Shown here: in pieces, positions 12,301 to 24,300 of the stretch
How the letters are laid out: every line of letters starts with the position of its first letter
How positions within the stretch are numbered: the stretch's first letter is position 1
Assembly (NCBI GenBank): GCA_902728285.1
Contig: CACVBU010001312.1
Span: 992,001 to 1,056,000 of the forward strand
Direction: 5' to 3'
Source of the DNA: Clytia hemisphaerica
Lineage: Eukaryota; Cnidaria; Hydrozoa; Leptothecata; Clytiidae
Length of the DNA: 64,000 bases
Made by a program: the position numbers and the translations under genes
Notes under the pieces: model-generated
The model's input: the letters and a program-made list of their open reading frames with translations, nothing else
The model's database searches: none
What the model was told of the DNA's origin: nothing

Positions 12301-15300
12301 TTACGAATGTCAATGTCGACCAGGATTCAAATTATACATCGATGGTCGCAATTGTCATGGTATGTTCTTTATACCTCCTCAAAGGATTTTCCCGTAAATC
12401 TAAATTTTAAAACAATTGGTACAGGGGGTCTTATTTCCAGAGGGGTTCGGATACCCCCAAAAGTGTTTATTAGGTAGCTGAGAGTATCATGCTTTAGTAC
12501 TACTATTACTGACTAATTAACTCTTCTAAGAAAGATTAAACCTACCTCTCGCTAGTATCTTGATCTACCATGAGGTACTAGAATGCATTCACCAGCTAAC
12601 GATTTTATCAAAATTTTAATTTATCAAGATATTGATGAATGTAAAACATTGAAGAATCCATGTGGATTACACGAGCAATGTGAAAACACTGTTGCCACAA
12701 AGACTGAACCCAAAGGTTATAAATGTGCTTGTGTAAAAGGATACGAAAGAGATGCAAAGACTGGCAAATGTGTTGGTAAGATTCGTTTCGTCTCTGATTT
12801 GTCTGTGATATTGGTCAATTGACGAGGAGAGATTTGGAACCAAGAGTTTACAAATTACAAATTATCAGTTCTTATGGTAACTTTCCCTGGAAAATGTATC
12901 TGTTCTTTTCTTGCCAGACTCCTGGGTAAATTTATCTGTTCTTGAAAAGAATCAGGTTACTGTAAATTTACATCTGTTCTGATTTTAAATCATGACTACT
13001 AGAAAAATTCATCTGTTTTTGTGTTCTTTTAAAACCTTAGACTCTGGACTATCGGTTTTTCGCACTCGTCTTAGACCAGGTGGACACGCCCCAAGGGATT
13101 ATTCCCAACCTGATTTATCAACTATCTGTATTTTTCGTATGACTTAGATATCAACGAGTGCTTACCTGGTAATAAGCCATGTTCACACTACTGTACCAAC
13201 ACTGAGGGATCCTTCAAATGTTCTTGTGATAAAGGTTTTTATTTGGAAAAAGAAGTCTTTTGTAGAGGTAAGCTTTCTTATAACAATTAAACTGCTTTTA
13301 TAGAACTCATAATTATCATCATTGTACTTAGAGCTCAATTTTTCCCCAGGACTCGAGACAAATCTGATTTTCTAGCGATCACAATGTGTTTCTTCATTTC
13401 GCATGATGTGTTTTGGAAATGGACATACGACCAATAATTACATCGATGCCATATTTAATGCCTTGCGAGATAATCAGCAAAAGATTGATTTTTTTATTGA
13501 TCCGCTTTTTCAGATAAAGACGAGTGTAAACTTGGTTTGGACAATTGTGATGCTGGAACTTCAGATTGTGTCAATACACACGGCTCCTTCGAATGTCGGT
13601 GCAAATCAGGCTTCTCCAAAGACAGTTCTGGAAAATGCTCAGGTAACAGTATTAAAATCGATAATTAGTAGTTAGTAAGTCTGCGACTAACCGAAGGTAG
13701 AGGAGGAGGCCACTTATTGTTCTCCCCGGATTGCTCTACTTACCCTTGATTCTTCTCTTTCATTTCTGAGCATTAAGCATAGAGTACGGTCGACGATCTT
13801 CGACGAGTTTTGAGCTTTTCAGAAAGTAAGCAAATTGAGTGCTAAAATATCACGAAGAAAACAGCCAAGACTTATTGCTCTGTGGTTGAAATGTCTTAAT
13901 TTCTTAGGCTTTTCCGATGAACATTTATATCAAACTTCGTTTTCTATATTTCTATAGCTATAAAATGTGGACCGTTGAACTCGCCAAAAAATGGTTTCCT
14001 TCAGCCTCCAAACTGTTATCAAGATAAAACAAAACAATTCCGAGATGTTTGTCAATACAAATGCAATCCAGGGTATGAGTTAGATGTCGGTTCTGCCCCA
14101 GATGCTTATTGCAATGAATTTGGTCAATGGGATTTTAGAGGCAAATATGAAGCTCGTTGTGTCCGTAAGTAGAAATTTGTTCTTGAAGGACATCACTCAA
14201 CATATCACTTACCATTTTCTTACATAGCATTTTCATCTTTCTCCCCTTTTGGTGCGGCTCCCCTTTTTCGTTCATTCTGTTTTGTCAGAATGGAGGTGCG
14301 CGGCTCCTATCATAAAGAAGAATATCCTTAATTTGCTTATCTTAATCTTTGATCTCTTTGGATAAAATGACTAGACTAAGTGCCAGACTTCAATATCAAT
14401 TCCATTTCTTTTTTAGCTATTCGTTGTCCAAAGATTGCACTGACCTCCAACATGCGTGTTGCACCAAGTTCTTGTGCCACTCAAGGTGGTGAATACAACA
14501 AAGATTGTCTTATTTACTGTATTAATGGAGCTACATTAACTGTCGGCTCTAATAGACTACTTTGTCAACAAGATGGAAAATACAGCCCTTCATTGGATAA
14601 AAATATGAAATGTGTTGCCGGTAAGTTTCTATCCTTTACCACGGAAAGTCACGTGTTACACTTTTTGACCAATAAGATTTAGTTATTTTGAGCGGGAAAC
14701 AAACACTTTGTTGCTTTTCTGCGTTTGTGTTATTCAGATGTCTTTGTGTGGGGCATAATATTCCTCATTCAATAATCAAAACCAATCATCAAGAAGTAAT
14801 CTTAAAGAAAGTTCAAAAAATCGAGGATTTGATTTTGGATTCATTTGTAAATATTAGTCAATATTTGAAGCACATGATTTTTGGCAAACCTTTCCTATTT
14901 TCAGTTAAAAAATTGGAGTGTCCAAACGATATTGTGCTGAAGCTTCCACTCGGCGCTCATTCCATGGCTTTGCCTTTGGAAAAACTTGACAAAAAACTGG
15001 ACGCGTCTAAATTGTCATCTGAACCAAGTGGGGTTTTGACAGGTAATACTATATTCGCTTGTCTTCCGATTGGAAAAAAAAAAAACGTTTTTAAGTATCA
15101 ATGTGTTTGTCTATTTGCATTACGAAGAAAAATTACTATTGCCAAAAAATTAAAGTAACGTAATTAAAGATTTTCCCATACAGACAAGTAATAGAGACAG
15201 ACACAGTACTTTTTCCGGACACCGTAACTTGTACCGTTCCCAGGTGTATCACTAAACATTTCTAAAAATAAATTCTCTTCTACTGAAAACAGGTGATTAC

Positions 15301-18300
15301 AAATTCAGATCCAGCCAACAATCACATCCTGTCAAGTTGACTCGAACAACTCAGTTCTCATCCTCTTCCTGTACTTTTTACGTCACCGTACAAGACAAAG
15401 AAGCTCCGGTCATTGAAAATTGTCCGGAAAAAGTCTACGTGAAGTTAAATTCGCCAAGCGGATTGGTGAGCTGGACAAAACCTATTTTCAAGGATAATGT
15501 TGGTATCACAAAAAGATTTGTCAACTTAAGAAATGACGCCATCCGTGGTGAACATGTTTATTATGTATACTATGCAGCAAGTGATGCCTTCAACAATGAA
15601 GCTGTATGCCGATTCTTCGTCCACGTCTCAGGTAATTGTTCTCTTCTCGTTCATTGGATATTTTAACAGATTTTACACATTTAGTGACTGTTTAATGCAA
15701 TTGAGGACTACTTAAAAGCATCTTTCCTTTTGATGTTTGAATCAGTGTAATCGACATTTTCTGGGCCGTTGAATCCAAACTAGCAATTCCACTGTTATTA
15801 TTTCTTAAGAAATCTGAAGGTGTAATCAAGAAATTTCAATCTTGAATTTGTATGAAATTAGGATGGTGGAGTGACTGACGCGATTTTGACGCAGTTTTGA
15901 CCTGCAAAATCGAGGACGGTAAAAGCAGGTAAAAGTGCTGATTTACCGTCGTTCTCAGTCAGTCAGGATCTAGATAAATCGTACATAGTAATCGTACATA
16001 GACTCGCTAATACTCTACTTGGCGGATGCGATGCTAGTCAGTCGACACCGACATCGGCTAGTCATTTACTTTATGGAGCAAATAATAAACTCAATTTTTT
16101 TTTAATTTCTCTAGCTGAATATTGCGACAAAACAAACTTACCAGGAGCAGACGGAGCAAGCACCTTCTTCATCGGAAATCAACCAAATCTTCGCGTGCTT
16201 GTCAATTGCCAAGCCAATCATGTTCTCGCCTTCAATAACACAACCCCTGCAAATATGTTCCTTTGTCAAAATAATCAATGGGGATATGTACCCGATTGTG
16301 TTGAAACCTTACCAAAGACATCTGATAACTGCCCTGCTGGGTATAATATTATCAAGCCCAATCCATATGTTCCCATAGTTTGTGGTAAGTCCCTATAGTT
16401 CGACTGGTTAAACACCTTTAAAATGAACTTTTTATGAAGTCCGTTAGCTGGAAAACAACTGTTTTGATGACTGTAAACATGAGCTTGATTTTCATTTTCA
16501 TTGAAATTTAGATTTCAGGCCAATGAACTCAAAGGTTTCTCAGCAAAAACGATATAAAATGGAATTTTAAGGCGAAATTCAATGATGATATATGAAGTTC
16601 ACAAGAAAAAAAATCAAAAGATAACCGTGCAAAGAATCGACCCACAGTATGTAATCATATAACTTTCTTTTTCCTTTTAGCTAAATGTCCTAAAGGAACA
16701 GTCGAAGTAAATGGCGTATGTGAGAAATGTCCAAAAGGTTTTTACAACAGTCAAACAGGATCTGTGAAGTGTACGCAATGTCCCCAAGGAACCACCACAC
16801 AAGAGGATGGACAAAAAGATGTCACCGGTTGTCAAGGTAGCTTAAGTATTGTTTGTTAGATTAAACAAAATATGATACGTTTATGCTGTAAGATAAATTC
16901 AATATATTTTCTCAGAAATTTCATTTTATATTATAATTTTCATATTTCGTAGGTTTGGTAGTTTGTTTACATTTTTAGGTTAGCATATTTGTTTTGATTT
17001 TGACATGATGACATCATCACTTTTTGGTGCACATTTGGTGACTTTTCACACCAGACCACAGTCATGCCTCACTTTTTTGACCACCCACTTTTTGAGCATA
17101 GTCAGTTGACATCTGACATTGGTCAAGTCAGGATGTCACTACTCAAACATTAAATTTGATTTACATGTCAAAGAATTCTTTTGAATGTTCACTCAGCTAT
17201 CAGTATAGCCATATTTGATTCACTCACTCTCAGCAAGATTCCATATGGCAGCTGTTTGAACGCTACGCTCAACAATCAGTAAAAGTTACAAATCGTTGCT
17301 TTGTCAACTCACATATTATCTTGCCAAACTTCAATTCGACCACATTCAAACAGATATCATATTCAAACCGACTTCTGTTCACCGCATGTATCACTGACGT
17401 TCCATGACAGACCGCCCAAGACGCAATATCCAGCGATTCGACTTTGCGATTTACGGATCAGACGGTCGAAAGGTACCACCACCACTTGATGATAACATGT
17501 CCAGTCAGTCACAAAGTACATCAGACCAAACTATCAAGATGGAGCAACCTCCAGACAGAGATAGATTATCTACACCTCATTCAGTCGAAACCGACCAACA
17601 ATTACTTACTACAACCGATTTAAACGCATCTCAAGAGGATGAATCTCCTGATTCTGCGTCTCAAGCGTCTGCAACTCCTGATGAGTCAAAAGACCTCCCT
17701 AAGGAACAACCACCGGCAGCGGACCCATCAACTCCATCTAGACGGATCAAACCATTGACCGAGACACCACCGTCTGCCATGAGAGACATCAAACTGCAAC
17801 TCAATCAAGTATACATACTACAATCTGATATTGAACTTTGTTTGGATGAGGTAACAGACTTAATTGATGAACACTCAATCCACAATGCTTCAATCAAAGA
17901 CACTGAAAGTATCCTCACTGAACTGAAAGAGCTACGAAAGGGACTCCGTGCGAATGTCAAAACTTTCTCGAAATTAGCTCCCGACGAGTATAAATCAATT
18001 CAGCCGAGTATCCAAAATGTATTCGATCTCATCAAAGACTTCATTGTAGCAGCGAAAAGTCACATCGACGAGGCCAACGCCACATCCTCAAACACTGTTG
18101 TTGAATCAACCAATTTTAAAAACGAACTAGAAGCAATGATGTTCTCCGCAAATGATATTGTAGATCATATTAGTGAACTAAAATTGTCTCTTGATATTGA
18201 TATCACCAAATTTGATGACTCAGAACTTTTACAATGTAAAACTGAATTACCGATCTTCGACAAAAAGTTATCCACCATTGCTGACAGGTATGAGAGACTC

Positions 18301-21300
18301 ATTAAATTTCCTGTTATGAACATCGAACTTTCAAAATTAATTGCAAATATTGGTGTATCTTACAAAAGTGTAAAAGCCAAGAAGTCTTCAATAGCTTCAA
18401 AGATCAAATCAGCAATCGAATCGATCGAGAGAAGTAATGAAATTCAAATCTTTCGACGAAGCCAAACTCGGAATCGACTTGCAAAAATTCTCTGGTTACG
18501 ATTCCAACACAGACATTTACACCTTCAGATCCGACTTTGAGAAGATCAACTTGCGCAACACTCCAAAACTTCTACTTGCAGATCTTCTTATCAACAATTA
18601 CCTATCTGAACCTGCACTGTCGCTAGTCAAGGGTATGACAGACATCAACTTGATTTGGAAACGACTCATTCACGCGTACGGCAACACAAAGGTTCTACTC
18701 ACCAAGAAACTCAAGGAACCTCGACTCTGTCTCCAAATCTAAGGATCCAACAAAGATTATGTCGTTCATCACTCAACTTATCAACACCATCAAGGACTTG
18801 GTCAGCTTGGCCAAGACTCACGATATAGAAAACAACCTCTATTTTGGTGATGGCTTGAACAACATCTACGCTCTACTCGGTGACGCAAGATGCACACGAT
18901 GGTTTTCCTCAGTCTGCGACCTCGACCTGAATGAAAAACAACAATGGAGTCATCTCATCGACTTCCTCGAAAAGGAGGTCAAAGTACAACAACAACGCGC
19001 ATTGGTCAATCTTCAAGAGGACAAGCCTCCAAAGAAACCATCTCTTCCACGAGGGAGTGGAGGATATCACACACCATCACCTAATCCTCCACCATCAACT
19101 GGACCATCAACTGGACCATCAACTGGACCATCAACTGGATCATCTCAATCAAAATGCTACTTCTGTGATGGCAATTGTAAAGACCAACACGTGCCAACCA
19201 AGGGGCCAGGAGGTTCCATGGTGATCCAATACTTTGCTTGTAAAGATTTCACAGACAAAACTCCAGCTGAACGGTTATCAACACTTTGGAAGAAAGGACT
19301 TTGTCACCAATGCCTCCTACCAGGGGCAAAACGTCAAGACTTGAAGCATAAGAACGGTCAATGCCAACATGACTTCATATGCAAACATCCATCTCATCAG
19401 CAATATACCGTGAAACACCATGTGCTTGTATGTGAGGAGCACAAAGCAACACAAGAAAACGAAGAGCTTCTCAACAAGTTCAAATCCAGATTCATTAACC
19501 GGAATCCTTCACTACAAAGCTTCTCACGTGACATTCAACTATCATTCTTCACAGCCAATGGCGCCGAGCAGCCAAGCGTGGTTGGTATTTATCTACTTCA
19601 ACAAATCACTGTCAACAATCAAACCTTTACCATCTTCTTCGACAATGGCTGCAGCGATTTTGTAATCACGAAAGATGCTGTCGAAAGACTTGGACGACAT
19701 GCAACCAAGGTTGGTGATGGAAGCTTTCAGATCAGTGGTATCGGAGGAGCAACAACATCATCAAACCATGGCGTCTACACAGTCAACATCCCACTTGCAA
19801 ATGGTCAGCTCGCAACAATGACAGGAGTTTGTCTCGACAAACTGACACAAACGTTCCCTACGTATCAACTTGGTGAAGCGGAATCAACAATTCGTCAAGC
19901 ATTCCATGAAAATCCATCATACCTACCCAGACTTCCAAAATCAGTTGGAGGTGATGTTGACATGATGATAGGTATGGAGTATTTTAAATTTCACCCACAC
20001 ATCATCTTCAGACTGGCAAATGGTCTATCAATCTTTGAATCCGTCTTCAAGGGTGCTGACGGTAGTCTCGGCATCATTGGGGGACCACATCAGTCATTTG
20101 CTGAAAGTCACAAACAACATTTTGGGCAATTCAACACCTCGACATTCAAATCAAATCTCAGTTACCAATCATTGGTCGCCTTTGATACGTCATGCTTCCA
20201 TATCAACTCAATGAAGAACTTTGAAGCTTCAGAGAACGTTGGATCAGAAATTACTTACAGATGTGTCACGTGTCGTGATTGCAAGGCATGTAAGAGCCAT
20301 ATCGAAGACATCAGCATCAAAGAGGAAGTGGAGCAAGATCTTATCAAGAGATCCATCACTATAAATACAGAATCAAAAGTTGTTACCGCCAAACTGCCGT
20401 TCATCCACGAGCCATCAATCAAGCTATCGTCAAACGAAGACAAAGCGCTCAAAATTTACTATCAACAACTTCGAAAGCTAAACAAGGCAGAAAACTTAAC
20501 CGACAAACAAGACATCATCCTATCCGAAAAGAAGATGCAAGACCTTGGGTATGTAGATTATGTCGAAAATCTCCCAGAATCAGTCCAACAATCATTGTCA
20601 AATCAACTTCATCACTTTATACCTTGGAGAGCAGTATGGAAACCAAACTCTGTCAGCACTCCTTGTCGAGTTGTGTTTGACGCATCAAGTCCAACTCCAA
20701 CTGGCAATTCACTGAATGACATCTTAGCAAAGGGCATCAACAGTTTGAACCGATTACAAGACATTGCTCTTCGCTGGAGGATCCATGCTTCCGCATTCAC
20801 AACAGATGTTCGCAAAATGTATAACACGATTCGATTGGATGTTAGCCACTGGCAATATCAACGCTACTTATGGCAAGAAAATTTATCTTTTGACGAACGT
20901 CCAAAAGAAAAGGTAATCAAGACCTTAATATATGGAGTACGATCAAGCGGCAACCAAGCGGAATATGCACTCCGAGAAGTCGCAAAATTATCATCCAACC
21001 AGTTTCCAGAAGCTGCTGAAATTGTCCACAATGATATGTATGTGGATGATTGTGTCAGCGGTGAGTCGTCCAAGAAACTCGCCATTCAGCGTACACAGGA
21101 ATTGGAAACAATCAGCAACGGAGGAGGATTCATGCTCAAAGGAGTTGTCATTTCAGGTGAAGACCCACCAACATCAATGAGTGACGATGGCAGCTCAGTC
21201 TTTGTGGCTGGTATGAAATGGTGGCCCAAGGAAGATCAGCTATCCATCCATATTCCTCCAATGAATTTCTCAGCCAAGAAGAGGGGTAAGAAATCAACAT

Positions 21301-24300
21301 TACGTCTCAATCAGATTCCAGACAAGCTCACCCGAAGGCATTGTGTATCACGCACCGGTGAAGTCTTTGATCTACTCGGATTACTCTGTCCAATCACTGC
21401 ATCACTGAAGCTTGACTTACACCAACTCGTCACAAGAAAGCTGGATTGGGATGATCAAATCCCAGACGACCTTCATCCACTTTGGATCAGTAACTTTGAG
21501 ATGATGGAAGAGCTCGACTCACTCAGATTCAACAGAACCATCGTCCCAGAAGATGCAACAAACCTCGATCTCACTACTGTTGACTTCGCTGATGCTAGCA
21601 AATCTTTGATATGTGTATCTATCTACGCTCGTTTCAAAAGGCGATGTGGTTCATACTCAAGTCAATTAGTTTTCTCTCGTTCCAAATTAGTACCAGAAGG
21701 AACCTCTCAACCACGTGCTGAACTGCTTGCAGCCCTACTCAATGCACACACAAGTGAAATTGTTAGAAGATCCTTCAAAAAATGGCACCAATCATCAACA
21801 AAGCTGACTGACAGTCAAATCACACTCTACTGGATCAGCAATGAAACCAAATCACTGAAGCAATATGTTCGTAGCCGTGTCATTGAGATCCTCAGATTCA
21901 CCAACCGAAATGATTGGTACCACATCAAAGGTGAAGATATGCTTGCAGATATCGGCACACGACGAGGCACTTCAATCAATGAGATCAACAACAAATCAGA
22001 ATGGTTTAATGGATCAGCTTTCCTCTCTCTAGAGCTGGACAAAATGCCAATCAAAACTGTATCAGAAATCAAGATGACAGCAGCTGAAGAGAAGGAGGCA
22101 CAACTTGAAACATACAACATCTCGACTGCAACTTCATACGTCGTTTATTCACCTACTTCTTCATCAAAGATTGCTGAAGAGGTTCAAATCAGGCTACAAT
22201 TCAGCAATTACATCATCAATCCAAACAAGTATCGTTTCAACAAAGTCATACGTATTCTAGCACTGATGATCAAATTCATACATCAACTCAGATTGTCTCA
22301 CAAAGGATTCATAAAATTTCACTCCAACTCAAGTCTGAAGGACGTTCTACCAACAGAAGAAGAGATCAGACAAGCCAAGCTTTACTTCTTCAAAAAATCA
22401 ACAGAAGAATTGAAACACTTCACCAGTTCAAAAAAGTTTCAAGATATCTCCCACGAAAAGGATGGTATCATCTACCATACAGAACGAGTACTCAACATGA
22501 ATGACACCACCATCGTTGGTCGATTCAATCAAAGCATCAAGGATCTCACTTCAACATCATTTGTCGTTCCAATGTTGGAAAAGTTTTCGCCAGTTGGAAT
22601 TGCCATTATCAATGAGTTTCATTGGAATCATCCTTCCGCAAATCACTCTGGTGTCGAAACATCACTTCGATACGTCAATAAAGAAGCATACATCCTCGAA
22701 GGACGATCAATTGTCAAACTTATCAGAAAGTTATGTCAACGTTGTCGTTATATTCTCAAAAAGACGCTTGACGTTGTCATGGGGCCTGTTTCAAAACACG
22801 TTCTCAACATTGCACTACCCTTCTACACCACACAAGTGGATTTATGTGGACCCTTCGATTGTTACTCGCATCACCATAAAAGAACCACCATCAAAATTTG
22901 GTTTCTGGTATTCTGCTGCTCCACAACTACAACAACGAGTATCAAAATCATGGAAGATTACAGCACCCAATCATTCGTCCAATCGTTCATTCGCTTCTCA
23001 TGCGACGTTGGATATCCCAAAACGCTTCTTATTGATGCTGGTAGTCAATTGATATGTGGCTGCGAAAACATGAAGTTCGACTTCCATGATGCCAAGTATC
23101 AGCTTCACACCAATCAGTCTGTTGACTTCAAGGTTTGCCCGGTTGGTGGACACAACGAGCACGGAAGAGTGGAAAGAAAAATCAAGGAGATCAAGTTGTC
23201 ACTCGAAAAGATATTCGTCAAGAGCAAGCTGTCAATTATGCAATGGGAGACAGTTGCTGCATCAATCAGCAATAGCATCAACGACATGCCAATTGTCATT
23301 GGCAGCACAACCTCAGATCTTGAAAACCTTGACATCATCACTCCAAACCGTCTCAAACTTGGTAGAAACAACGCAAGGAGCCCTACTGAGCCACTACTAA
23401 TCGAGTCAAATCCAAGCAAAATCATTGACGACAATCGTAAAATCTTTCAGTCATGGTTCGAGAACTGGTTACTTTCGCACGTGCCCAAACTGATTAATCA
23501 GCAAAAATGGTTTCGAACGGATGACGCTCTCAACGTTGGAGATATTGTTTTGTTCTTAAAGAACGATTCTGTTCTTTGTTCGACTTATCAGTATGGTATG
23601 GTTTCAGAATTGGAAATGTCGAATGATGGTATTGTTAGACGTGTAATTGTTAAGTACAAAAACTCAAATGAAAAGGTATTTCGTGAAACGAAACGCTCAA
23701 TTAGAACTTTGATTGTGATCAATAGATCCAATGAAATGAACTTTATTAATGAAATTCAAAACTAAAATTTTTTCAAAAAAAAAAAAAAAAATATTTTTTT
23801 CAGTTATTTTCATTCCATGGGGGGAGTGTAAGATAAATTCAATATATTTTCTCAGAAATTTCATTTTATATTATAATTTTCATATTTCGTAGGTTTGGTA
23901 GTTTGTTTATATTTTTAGGTTAGCATATTTGTTTTGATTTTGACATGATGACATCATCACTTTTTGGTGCACATTTGGTGACTTTTCACACCAGACCACA
24001 GTCATGCCTCACTTTTTTGACCACCCACTTTTTGAGCATAGTCAGTTGACATCTGACATTGGTCAAGTCAGGATGTCACTACTCAAACATTAAATTTGAT
24101 TTACATGTCAAAGAATTCTTTTGAATGTTCACTCAGCTATCAGTATAGCCATATTTGATTCACTCACTCTCAGCAAGATTCCATATGGCAGCTGTTTGAA
24201 CGCTACGCTCAAGAATCAGTAAAAGTTACAAATCGTTGCTTTGTCAACTCACATATTATCTTGCCAAACTTCAATTCGACCACATATGCTTGATGCTATA

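Larger units (their letters stand above)
16887..24284 (+). mobile_element. BEL/Pao LTR retrotransposon, full length
   Basis: Bounded by two 458-bp LTRs (TG...CA) and flanked by the 5-bp duplication TATGC at 16882-16886 and 24285-24289. The interior encodes a Gag region, then protease, reverse transcriptase, RNase H and integrase in the BEL/Pao order. A purine tract GGGGGGAG sits just before the 3' LTR. It lies in intron 19 of the secreted-protein gene in the same direction. By eye the LTRs differ at only two positions, so insertion was recent. Two frame breaks in the Gag region make this copy unlikely to be autonomous as read. Confidence 0.93.

Noticed and set aside
14688..15158. 156-codon frame covering an HYR exon
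   Set aside because: Only 14905-15042 is coding in this frame; the rest is read-through into both neighbouring introns.
19094..19142. Regular short repeats considered as a CRISPR array
   Set aside because: Contiguous 12-bp units without spacers, in frame inside a retrotransposon polyprotein of an animal genome.
22501..23052. 183-codon plus-strand frame inside the BEL/Pao integrase
   Set aside because: Out-of-frame shadow of the integrase region, which has the conserved motifs.
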